From Arenicola marina (Eukaryota; Annelida; Polychaeta; Arenicolidae): a stretch of DNA of 64,000 bases. Location: positions 9,192,823-9,256,822 of the forward strand of contig OZ025252.1 in assembly GCA_964019135.1 (NCBI GenBank), in the 5' to 3' direction. The notes under the pieces were generated by a model. The model saw nothing but the letters and a program-made list of their open reading frames with translations. It searched no databases and had not been told where the DNA came from. Numbering within the stretch: the stretch's first letter is position 1; each line of letters begins with the position of its first letter. A program made the translations under genes and the position numbers. Positions 44,101-56,100 of this stretch are shown here, piece by piece.

Positions 44101-47100
44101 CATGGTGAAGGTGTTGGTGGAGCACGGCGCCTGTATCTTCGCCACGACCATCAGCGACCACGAGACTGCCGCCGAGAAGTGTGAGGAGGACGAGGACGGC
44201 TACGACGGCTGCTCGGAGTACCTCTACAGTGAGTGGCATGTCCCTCCCCACCTACCTCCCCCGATGGAGGGGGCCTCTCTCGTGTAGTGATGGAGGGGGC
44301 CTCTCTCGTGTAGTGATGGAGGGGGCCTTTCTCGTGTAGTGATGGAGGGGGCTTCTCTCGTGTAGTGATGGAGGGGGCCTCTCTCGTGTAGTGATGGAGG
44401 GGGCCTCTCTCGTGTAGTGATGGAGGGGGCCTCTCTCGTGTAGTGATGGAGGGGGCCTCTCGTGTAGTGATGGAGGGGGCCTCTCTTGTAGTGATGGAGG
44501 GGGCCTCTCGTGTAGTGATGGAGGGGGCCTCTCTCGTGTAGTGATGGAGGGGGCCTCTCTCGTGTAGTGATGGAGGGGGCCTCTCGTGTAGTGATGGAGG
44601 GGGCCTCTCTTGTAGTGATGGAGGGGGCCTCTCGTGTAGTGATGGAGGGGGCCTCTCTCGTGTAGTGATGGAGGGGGCCTCTCTCGTGTTGTGATGGAGG
44701 GGGCCTCTCTCGTGTAGTGATGGAGGGGTCCTCTCTCGTGTAGTGATGGAGGGGGCCTCTCGTGTAGTGATAGAGGGGGCCTCTCTCGTGTAGTGATGGA
44801 GGGGGCCTCTCGTGTAGTGATGGAGGGGGCCTCTCTCGTGTAGTGATGGAGGGGGCCTCTCTCGTGTAGTGATGGAGGGGGCCTCTCTCGTGTAGTAATG
44901 GAGGGGGCCTTTCTCGTGTAGTGATGGAGGGGGCTTCTCTCGTGTAGTGATGGAGGGGGCCTCTCTCGTGTAGTGATGGAGGGGGCCTCTCTCGTGTAGT
45001 GATGGAGGGGGCCTCTCTCGTGTAGTGATGGAGGGGGCCTCTCGTGTAGTGATGGAGGGGGCCTCTCTTGTAGTGATGGAGGGGGCCTCTCGTGTAGTGA
45101 TGGAGGGGGCCTCTCTCGTGTAGTGATGGAGGGGGCCTCTCGTGTAGTGATGGAGGGGGCCTCTCTCGTGTAGTGATGGAGGGGGCCTCTCTCGTGTAGT
45201 GATGGAGGGGGCCTCTCTCGTGTAGTGATGGAGGGGGCCTGTCTCGTGTAGTGATGGAGGGGGCCTCTCTCGTGTAGTGATGGAGGGGGCCTCTCTCGTG
45301 TAGTGATCGAGGGGGCCTCTCTCGTGTAGTGATGGAGGGGGCCTCTCTCGTGTAGTGATGGAGGGGGCTTCTCTCGTGTAGTGATGGAGGGGGCCTCTCG
45401 TGTAGTGATGGAGGGGGCCTCTCGTGTAGTGATGGAGGGGGTCTCACTCGCGTAGTGATGAAGGGAGCCTCTCTCGTGTAGTGATGGAGGGGGCCTCTCT
45501 CGTGTAGTGATGGAGGGGGCCTCTCTCGTGTAGTGATGGAGGGGGCCTCTCTCGTGTAGTGATGGAGGGGGCCTCTCTCGTGTAGTGATGGAGGGGGCTT
45601 CACTCGTGTAGTGATGGAGGGGGCCTCTCGTGTAGTGATGGCGGGGGCCTCTCGTGTAGTGATGGAGGGGGCCTCTCTCGTATAGTGATGGAGGGGGCCT
45701 CTCTCGTGTAGTGATGGAGGGGGCCTCTCTCGTGTAGTGATGGAGGGGGCCTCTCTCGTGTAGTGATGGAGGGGGCCTCTCTCGTGTAGTGATGGAGGGG
45801 GCCTCTCGTGTAGTGATGGAGGGGGCCTCTCTCCTGTAGTGATGGAGGGGGCTTCTCTCGTGTAGTGATGGAGGGGGCCTCTCTCGTGTAGTGATGGAGG
45901 GGGCCTCTCTCGTGTAGTGATGGAGGGGGCCTCTCTCGTGTAGTGATGGAGGGGGCCTCTCTCGTGTAGTGATGGAGGGGGTCTCTCGTGTAGTGATGGA
46001 GGGGTCCTCTCTCGTGTAGTGATGGAGGGGGCCTCTCTCGTGTAGTGATAGAGGGGGCCTCTCTCGTGTAGTGATGGAGGGGGCCTCTCTCGTGTAGTGA
46101 TGGAGGGGGCCTCTCTCGTGTAGTGATGGAGGGGGTCTCGTGTAGTGATGGAGGGGTCCTCTCTCGTGTAGTGATGGAGGGGGCCTCTCTCGTGTAGTGA
46201 TGGAGGGGGCTTCTCTCGTGTAGTGATGGAGGGGGCCTCTCTCGTGTAGTGATGGAGGGGGCCTCTCTCGTGTAGTGATGGAGGGGGCCTGTCTCGTGTA
46301 GTGATGGAGGGGGCCTCTCTCGTGTAGTGATGGAGGGGGCCTGTCTCGTGGAGTGATGGAGGGGGCCTGTCTCGTGTAGTGATGGAGGGGGCCTCTCGTG
46401 TAGTGATGGAGGGGGCCTGTCTCGTGTAGTGATGGAGGGGGCCTCTCTCGTGTAGTGATGGAGGGGGCCTCTCTCGTGTAGTGATGGAGGGGGCCTCTCT
46501 CGTGTAGTGATGGAGGGGGCCTGTCTCGTGTAGTGATGGAGGGGGCCTCTCTCGTGTAGTGATGGAGGGGGCCTCTCTCGTGTAGTGATGGAGGGGGCTT
46601 CTCTCGTGTAGTGATGGAGGGGGCCTCTCTCGTGTAGTGATGGAGGGGGTTTCTCTCGCGTAGTGATGAAGGGGGCCTCTCTCGTGTAGTGATGGAGGGG
46701 GCCTCTCTCGTGTAGTGATGGAGGGGGCCTGTCTCGTGTAGTGATGGAGGGGGCCTCTCTCGTGTAGTGATGGAGGGGGCTTCTCTCGTGTAGTGATGGA
46801 GGGGGCCTCTCTCGTGTAGTGATGGAGGGGGTCTCTCGTGTAGTGATGGAGGGGGCCTCTCTCGTGTAGTGATGGAGGGGGCTTCTCTCGTGAAGTGATG
46901 GAGGGGGCCTCTCTCGTGTAGTGATGGAGGGGGCCTCTCGTGTAGTGATGGAGGGGGCCTCTCATGTAGTGATGGAGGGGGCCTCTCTCGTGTAGTGATG
47001 GAGGGGGCCTCTCGTGTAGTGATGGAGGGGGCCTGTCTCGTGTAGTGATGGAGGGGGCCTCTCTCGTGTAGTGATGGAGGGGGCCTGTCTCGTGTAGTGA

Positions 47101-50100
47101 TGGAGGGGGCCTCTCTCGTGTAGTGATGGAGGGGGCTTCTCTCGTGTAGTGATGGAGGGGGCCTCTCTCGTGTAGTGATGGAGGGGGCCTCTCTCGTGTA
47201 GTGATGGAGGGGGTCTCTCGTGTAGTGATGGAGGGGGCCTGTCTCGTGTAGTGATGGAGGGGGCCTCTCGTGTAGTGATGGAGGGGGCTTCTCTCGTGTA
47301 GTGATGGAGGGGGCCTCTCGTGTAGTGATGGAGGGGGCCTGTCTCGTGTAGTGATGGAGGGGGCCTCTCGTGTAGTGATGGAGGGGGCCTCTCGTGTAGT
47401 GATGGAGGGGGCTTCTCTCGTGTAGTGATGGAGGGGGCCTCTCTCGTGTAGTGATGGAGGGGGCTTCTCTCGTGTAGTGATGGAGGGGGCCTCTCGTGTA
47501 GTGATGGAGGGGGCTTCTCTCGTGTAGTGATGGAGGGGGCTTCTCTCGTGAAGTGATGGAGGGGGCCTCTCGTGTAGTGATGGAGGGGGCTTCTCTCGTG
47601 TAGTGATGGAGGGGGCCTCTCGTGTAGTGATGGAGGGGGCCTGTCTCGTGTAGTGATGGAGGGGGCTTCTCTCGTGTAGTGATGGAGGGGGCTTCTCTCG
47701 TGTAGTGATGGAGGGGGCTTCTCTCGTGTAGTGATGGAGGGGGCCTCTCGTGTAGTGATGGAGGGGGCCTCTCGTGTAGTGATGGAGGGGGCCTCTCTCG
47801 TGTAGTGATGGAGGGGGCCTCTCTCGTGTAGTGATGGAGGGGGCCTGTCTCGTGTAGTGATGGAGGGGGCCTCTCTCGTGTAGTGATGGAGGGGGCCTGT
47901 CTCGTGTAGTGATGGAGGGGGCTTCTCTCGTGTAGTGATGGAGGGGGCCTGTCTCGTGTAGTGATGGAGGGGGCCTCTCTCGTGTAGTGATGGAGGGGGC
48001 CTGTCTCGTGTAGTGATGGAGGGGGCCTCTCTCGTGTAGTGATGGAGGGGGCCTCTCTCGTGTAGTGATGGAGGGGGCCTTTCGTGTAGTGATGGAGGGG
48101 GCTTCTCTCGTGTAGTGATGGAGGGGGCCTCTCTCGTGTAGTGATGGAGGGGGCTTCTCTCGTGTAGTGATGGAGGGGGCCTCTCGTGTAGTGATGGAGG
48201 GGGCTTCTCTCGTGTAGTGATGGAGGGGGCCTCTCTCGTGTAGTGATGGAGGGGGCCTCTCTCGTGTAGTGATGGAGGGGGCCTCTCTCGTGTAGTGATG
48301 GAGGGGGCCTCTCGTGTAGTGATGGAGGGGGCCTCTCTCCTGTAGTGATGGAGGGGGCTTCTCTCGTGTAGTGATGGAGGGGGCCTCTCTCGTGTAGTGA
48401 TGGAGGGGGCCTCTCTCGTGTAGTGATGGAGGGGGCCTCTCTCGTGTAGTGATGGAGGGGGCCTCTCTCGTGTAGTGATGGAGGGGGTCTCTCGTGTAGT
48501 GATGGAGGGGTCCTCTCTCGTGTAGTGATGGAGGGGGCCTCTCTCGTGTAGTGATAGAGGGGGCCTCTCTCGTGTAGTGATGGAGGGGGCCTCTCTCGTG
48601 TAGTGATGGAGGGGGCCTCTCTCGTGTAGTGATGGAGGGGGTCTCTCGTGTAGTGATGGAGGGGTCCTCTCTCGTGTAGTGATGGAGGGGGCCTCTCTCG
48701 TGTAGTGATGGAGGGGGCTTCTCTCGTGTAGTGATGGAGGGGGCCTCTCTCGTGTAGTGATGGAGGGGGCCTCTCTCGTGTAGTGATGGAGGGGGCCTGT
48801 CTCGTGTAGTGATGGAGGGGGCCTCTCTCGTGTAGTGATGGAGGGGGCCTGTCTCGTGGAGTGATGGAGGGGGCCTGTCTCGTGTAGTGATGGAGGGGGC
48901 CTCTCGTGTAGTGATGGAGGGGGCCTGTCTCGTGTAGTGATGGAGGGGGCCTCTCTCGTGTAGTGATGGAGGGGGCCTCTCTCGTGTAGTGATGGAGGGG
49001 GCCTCTCTCGTGTAGTGATGGAGGGGGCCTGTCTCGTGTAGTGATGGAGGGGGCCTCTCTCGTGTAGTGATGGAGGGGGCCTCTCTCGTGTAGTGATGGA
49101 GGGGGCTTCTCTCGTGTAGTGATGGAGGGGGCCTCTCTCGTGTAGTGATGGAGGGGGTTTCTCTCGCGTAGTGATGAAGGGGGCCTCTCTCGTGTAGTGA
49201 TGGAGGGGGCCTCTCTCGTGTAGTGATGGAGGGGGCCTGTCTCGTGTAGTGATGGAGGGGGCCTCTCTCGTGTAGTGATGGAGGGGGCTTCTCTCGTGTA
49301 GTGATGGAGGGGGCCTCTCTCGTGTAGTGATGGAGGGGGTCTCTCGTGTAGTGATGGAGGGGGCCTCTCTCGTGTAGTGATGGAGGGGGCTTCTCTCGTG
49401 AAGTGATGGAGGGGGCCTCTCTCGTGTAGTGATGGAGGGGGCCTCTCGTGTAGTGATGGAGGGGGCCTCTCATGTAGTGATGGAGGGGGCCTCTCTCGTG
49501 TAGTGATGGAGGGGGCCTCTCGTGTAGTGATGGAGGGGGCCTGTCTCGTGTAGTGATGGAGGGGGCCTCTCTCGTGTAGTGATGGAGGGGGCCTGTCTCG
49601 TGTAGTGATGGAGGGGGCCTCTCTCGTGTAGTGATGGAGGGGGCTTCTCTCGTGTAGTGATGGAGGGGGCCTCTCTCGTGTAGTGATGGAGGGGGCCTCT
49701 CTCGTGTAGTGATGGAGGGGGTCTCTCGTGTAGTGATGGAGGGGGCCTGTCTCGTGTAGTGATGGAGGGGGCCTCTCGTGTAGTGATGGAGGGGGCTTCT
49801 CTCGTGTAGTGATGGAGGGGGCCTCTCGTGTAGTGATGGAGGGGGCCTGTCTCGTGTAGTGATGGAGGGGGCCTCTCGTGTAGTGATGGAGGGGGCCTCT
49901 CGTGTAGTGATGGAGGGGGCTTCTCTCGTGTAGTGATGGAGGGGGCCTCTCTCGTGTAGTGATGGAGGGGGCTTCTCTCGTGTAGTGATGGAGGGGGCCT
50001 CTCGTGTAGTGATGGAGGGGGCTTCTCTCGTGTAGTGATGGAGGGGGCTTCTCTCGTGAAGTGATGGAGGGGGCCTCTCGTGTAGTGATGGAGGGGGCTT

Positions 50101-53100
50101 CTCTCGTGTAGTGATGGAGGGGGCCTCTCGTGTAGTGATGGAGGGGGCCTGTCTCGTGTAGTGATGGAGGGGGCTTCTCTCGTGTAGTGATGGAGGGGGC
50201 TTCTCTCGTGTAGTGATGGAGGGGGCTTCTCTCGTGTAGTGATGGAGGGGGCCTCTCGTGTAGTGATGGAGGGGGCCTCTCGTGTAGTGATGGAGGGGGC
50301 CTCTCTCGTGTAGTGATGGAGGGGGCCTCTCTCGTGTAGTGATGGAGGGGGCCTGTCTCGTGTAGTGATGGAGGGGGCCTCTCTCGTGTAGTGATGGAGG
50401 GGGCCTGTCTCGTGTAGTGATGGAGGGGGCTTCTCTCGTGTAGTGATGGAGGGGGCCTGTCTCGTGTAGTGATGGAGGGGGCCTCTCTCGTGTAGTGATG
50501 GAGGGGGCCTGTCTCGTGTAGTGATGGAGGGGGCCTCTCTCGTGTAGTGATGGAGGGGGCCTCTCTCGTGTAGTGATGGAGGGGGCCTTTCGTGTAGTGA
50601 TGGAGGGGGCTTCTCTCGTGTAGTGATGGAGGGGGCCTCTCTCGTGTAGTGATGGAGGGGGCTTCTCTCGTGTAGTGATGGAGGGGGCCTCTCGTGTAGT
50701 GATGGAGGGGGCTTCTCTCGTGTAGTGATGGAGGGGGCCTCTCGTGTAGTGATGGAGGGGGCCTCTCGTGTAGTGATGGAGGGGGCTTCTCTCGTGTAGT
50801 GATGAAGGGGGCCTCTCGTGTAGTGATGGAGGGGGCCTCTCGTGTAGTGATGGAGGGGGCTTCTCTCGTGTAGTGATGAAGGGGGCCTCTCTCGTGTAGT
50901 GATGGAGGGGGTCTCTCTCGTGTAGTGATGGAGGGGGCCTCTCTCGTGTAGTGATGGAGGGGGCCTTTCGTGTAGTGATGGAGGGGGCTTCTCTCGTGTA
51001 GTGATGGAGGGGGCCTCTCTCGTGTAGTGATGGAGGGGGCTTCTCTCGTGTAGTGATGGAGGGGGCCTCTCGTGTAGTGATGGAGGGGGCTTCTCTCGTG
51101 TAGTGATGGAGGGGGCCTCTCGTGTAGTGATGGAGGGGGCCTCTCGTGTAGTGATGGAGGGGGCTTCTCTCGTGTAGTGATGAAGGGGGCCTCTCTCGTG
51201 TAGTGATGGAGGGGGCCTCTCGTGTAGTGATGGAGGGGGCCTCTCGTGTAGTGATGGAGGGGGCCTCTCTCGTGAAGTGATGGAGGGGGCTTCTCTCGTG
51301 TAGTGATGGAGGGGTCCTGTCTCGTGTAGTGATGGAGGGGGCCTCTCTCGTGTAGTGATGGAGGGGGCCTCTCTCGTGTAGTGATGGAGGGGGCTTCTCT
51401 CGTGTAGTGATAGAAGGGGCCTCTCGTGTAGTGATGGAGGGGGCTTCTCTCGTGAAGTGATGGAGGGGGCCTCTCGTGTAGTGATGGAGGGGGCTTCTCT
51501 CGTGTAGTGATGGAGGGGGCCTCTCGTGTAGTGATGGAGGGGGCTTCTCTCGTGTAGTGATGGAGGGGGCTTCTCTCGTGAAGTGATGGAGGGGGCCTCT
51601 CTCGTGTAGTGATGGAGGGGGCCTCTCTCGTGTAGTGATGGAGGGGGCCTCTCTCGTGTAGTGATGGAGGGTCCTCTCTCGTGCAGTGATGGAGGGGGCC
51701 TCTCGTGTAGTGATGGAGGGGGCCTCTCTCGTGTAGTCATGGAGGGGGCCTCTCTCGTGTAGTGATGGAGGGTCCTCTCTCGTGCAGTGATGGAGGGGGC
51801 TTCTCTCGTGTAGTGATTAGATTAATAGGTCCCGGACTCGAATCTGGACCCGAGTACGTAATTTGGGAGCATATTTCATTCATGCATTCCTTCAAGGATG
51901 GAGGTTTCTTGACCTATTACTGCCGTCGTTTGATTATTTGTGGTATTTTTTTTTTATTTTTACGTAACCTTTCACGTGACGTTGACATTACCTGTCTGAC
52001 CTTGACCTTATGCTAATTACATGTGGGTATGACTTTGACCTCCCTAAGGTTATTATAAGGTTTTGTTCTCCGCGTATTGACCTGACTGCCACGGTATAAT
52101 GTTGACCTTGGTCTTGACCTTGCAGATATTCAGGAGAAGCTGGGCATCCTGCACAACGGTCACGTGTTCGCCGTCTTCGACTACCGGGTGCAGAACAGCG
52201 ACGAACTGGACTTCAAAAACGGCGACAAGATGTTGATACTGCGCAAGGGTGACGACCAGGAGATGGAGTGGTGGTGGGCCAAGCTGGGAGACCGAGAGGG
52301 CTATGTGCCCAGGAACCTGCTGGGGGTGAGTGGTGGTGGGTCAGGGTGGGAGACCGAGAGGGCTATGTGCCCAGGAACCTGCTGGGGGTGAGTGGTGGTG
52401 GGTCAGGGTGGGAGACCGAGAGGGCTATGTGCCCAGGAACCTGCTGGGGGTGAGTGGTGGTGGGTCAGGGTGGGAGACCGAGAGGGCTATGTGCCCAGGA
52501 ACCTGCTGGGGGTGAGTGGTGGTGGGTCAGGGTGGGAGACCGAGAGGGCTATGTGCCCAGGAACCTGCTGGGGGTGAGTGGTGGTGGGCCAAGCTGGGAG
52601 ACCGAGAGGGCTATGTGCCCAGGAACCTGCTGGGGGTGAGTGGTGGTGGGTCAGGGTGGGAGACCGAGAGGGCTATGTGCCCAGGAACCTGCTGGGGGTG
52701 AGTGGTGGTGGGCCAAGCTGGGAGACCGAGAGGGCTATGTGCCCAGGAACCTGCTGGGGGTGAGTGGTGGTGGGCCAAGCTGGGAGACCGAGAGGGCTAT
52801 GTGCCCAGGAACCTGCTGGGGGTGAGTGGTGGTGGGCCAGGGTGGGAGACCGAGAGGGCTATGTGCCCAGGAACCTGCTGGGGGTGAGTGGTGGTGGGCC
52901 AAGCTGGGAGACCGAGAGGGCTATGTGCCCAGGAACCTGCTGGGGGTGAGTGGTGGTGGGTCAGGGTGGGAGACCGAGAGGGCTATGTGCCCAGGAACCT
53001 GCTGGGGGTGAGTGGTGGTGGGTCAGGGTGGGAGACCGAGAGGGCTATGTGCCCAGGAACCTGCTGGGGGTGAGTGGTGGTGGGCCAAGCTGGGAGACCG

Positions 53101-56100
53101 AGAGGGCTATGTGCCCAGGAACCTGCTGGGGGTGAGTGGTGGTGGGCCAAGCTGGGAGACCGAGAGGGCTATGTGCCCAGGAACCTGCTGGGGGTGAGTG
53201 GTGGTGGGCCAAGCTGGGAGACCGAGAGGGCTATGTGCCCAGGAACCTGCTGGGGGTGAGTGGTGGTGGGCCAAGCTGGGAGACCGAGAGGGCTATGTGC
53301 CCAGGAACCTGCTGGGGGTGAGTGGTGGTGGGTCAGGGTGGGAGACCGAGAGGGCTATGTGCCCAGGAACCTGCTGGGGGTGAGTGGTGGTGGGTCAGGG
53401 TGGGAGACCGAGAGGGCTATGTGCCCAGGAACCTGCTGGGGGTGAGTGGTGGTGGGCCAAGCTGGGAGACAGAGAGGGCTATGTGCCCAGGAACCTGCTG
53501 GGGGTGAGTGGTGGTGGGCCAAGCTGGGAGACCGAGAGGGCTATGTGCCCAGGAACCTGCTGGGGGTGAGTGGTGGTGGGTCAGGGTGGGAGACCGAGAG
53601 GGCTATGTGCCCAGGAACCTGCTGGGGGTGAGTGGTGGTGGGCCAAGCTGGGAGACCGAGAGGGCTATGTGCCCAGGAACCTGCTGGGGGTGAGTGGTGG
53701 TGGGTCAGGGTGGGAGACCGAGAGGGCTATGTGCCCAGGAACCTGCTGGGGGTGAGTGGTGGTGGGCCAAGCTGGGAGACCGAGAGGGCTATGTGCCCAG
53801 GAACCTGCTGGGGGTGAGTGGTGGTGGGTCAGGGTGGGAGACCGAGAGGGCTATGTGCCCAGGAACCTGCTGGGGGTGAGTGGTGGTGGGTCAGGGTGGG
53901 AGACCGAGAGGGCTATGTGCCCAGGAACCTGCTGGGGGTGAGTGGTGGTGGGTCAGGGTGGGAGACCGAGAGGGCTATGTGCCCAGGAACCTGCTGGGGG
54001 TGAGTGGTGGTGGGCCAAGCTGGGAGGCCGAGAGGGCTATGTGCCCAGGAACCTGCTGGGGGTGAGTGGTGGTGGGTCAGGGTGGGAGACCGTGAGGGCT
54101 ATGTGCCCAGGAACCTGCTGGGGGTGAGTGGTGGTGGGCCAAGCTGGGAGACCGAGAGGGCCATGTGCCCAGGAACCTGCTGGGGGTGAGTGGTGGTGGG
54201 TCAGGGTGGGAGACCGAGAGGGCTATGTGCCCAGGAACCTGCTGGGGGTGAGTGGTGGTGGGCCAAGCTGGGAGACCGAGAGGGCTATGTGCCCAGGAAC
54301 CTGCTGGGGGTGAGTGGTGGTGGGCCAAGCTGGGAGACCGAGAGGGCTATGTGCCCAGGAACCTGCTGGGGGTGAGTGGTGGTGGGTCAGGGTGGGAGAC
54401 CGAGAGGGCTATGTGCCCAGGAACCTGCTGGGGGTGAGTGGTGGTGGGCCAAGCTGGGAGACCGAGAGGGCTATGTGCCCAGGAACCTGCTGGGGGTGAG
54501 TGGTGGTGGGTCAGGGTGGGAGACCGAGAGGGCTATGTGCCCAGGAACCTGCTGGGGGTGAGTGGTGGTGGGTCAGGGTGGGAGACCGAGAGGGCTATGT
54601 GCCCAGGAACCTGCTGGGGGTGAGTGGTGGTGGGTCAGGGTGGGAGACCGAGAGGGCTATGTGCCCAGGAACCTGCTGGGGGTGAGTGGTGGTGGGCCAA
54701 GCTGGGAGGCCGAGAGGGCTATGTGCCCAGGAACCTGCTGGGGGTGAGTGGTGGTGGGTCAGGGTGGGAGACCGAGAGGGCTATGTGCCCAGGAACCTGC
54801 TGGGGGTGAGTGGTGGTGGGCCAAGCTGGGAGACCGAGAGGGCTATGTGCCCAGGAACCTGCTGGGGGTGAGTGGTGGTGGGCCAAGCTGGGAGACCGAG
54901 AGGGCTATGTGCCCAGGAACCTGCTGGGGGTGAGTGGTGGTGGGCCAAGCTGGGAGACCGAGAGGGCTATGTGCCCAGGAACCTGCTGGGGGTGAGTGGT
55001 GGTGGGCCAAGCTGGGAGACCGAGAGGGCTATGTGCCCAGGAACCTGCTGGGGGTGAGTGGTGGTGGGTCAGGGTGGGAGACCGAGAGGGCTATGTGCCC
55101 AGGAACCTGCTGGGGGTGAGTGGTGGTGGGCCAAGCTGGGAGACCGAGAGGGCTATGTGCCCAGGAACCTGCTGGGGGTGAGTGGTGGCGGGCCAAGCTG
55201 GGAGACCGAGAGGGCTATGTGCCCAGGAACCTGCTGGGGGTGAGTGGGGGTGGGCCAAGCTGGGAGACCGAGAGGGCTATGTGCCCAGGAATCTGCTGGG
55301 GGTGAGTGGTGGTGGGTCAGGGTGGGAGACCGAGAGGGCTATGTGCCCAGGAACCTGCTGGGGGTGAGTGGTGGTGGGTCAGGGTGGGAGACCGAGAGGG
55401 CTATGTGCCCAGGAACCTGCTGGGGGTGAGTGGTGGTGGGCCAAGCTGGGAGACCGAGAGGGCTATGTGCCCAGGAACCTGCTGGGGGTGAGTGGTGGTG
55501 GGCCAAGCTGGGAGACCGAGAGGGCTATGTGCCCAGGAACCTGCTGGGGGTGAGTGGTGGTGGGTCAGGGTGGGAGACCGAGAGGGCTATGTGCCCAGGA
55601 ACCTGCTGGGGGTGAGTGGTGGTGGGTCAGGGTGGGAGACCGAGAGGGCTGTGTGCCCAGGAACCTGCTGGGGGTGAGTGGTGGTGGGTCAGGGTGGGAG
55701 ACCGAGAGGGCTATGTGCCCAGGAACCTGCTGGGGGTGAGTGGTGGTGGGTCAGGGTGGGAGACCGATAGGGCTATGTGCCCAGGAACCTGCTGGGGGTG
55801 AGTGGTGGTGGGCCAAGCTGGGAGACCGAGAGGGCTATGTGCCCAGGAACCTGCTGGGGGTGAGTGGTGGTGGGTCAGGGTGGGAGACCGAGAGGGCTAT
55901 GTGCCCAGGAACCTGCTGGGGGTGAGTGGTGGTGGGTCAGGGTGGGAGACCGAGAGGGCTATGTGCCCAGGAACCTGCTGGGGGTGAGTGGTGGTGGGCC
56001 AAGCTGGGAGACCGAGAGGGCTATGTGCCCAGGAACCTGCTGGGGGTGAGTGGTGGTGGGCCAAGCTGGGAGACCGAGAGGGCTATGTGCCCAGGAACCT

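Noticed and set aside
44224..51740. Minus-strand open frames of 1749 and 756 residues
   Set aside because: Produced by the 26-bp intronic array of the ASPP gene. The composition is a His/Pro/Arg/Thr repeat only, and the frames are antisense within a well-supported intron.
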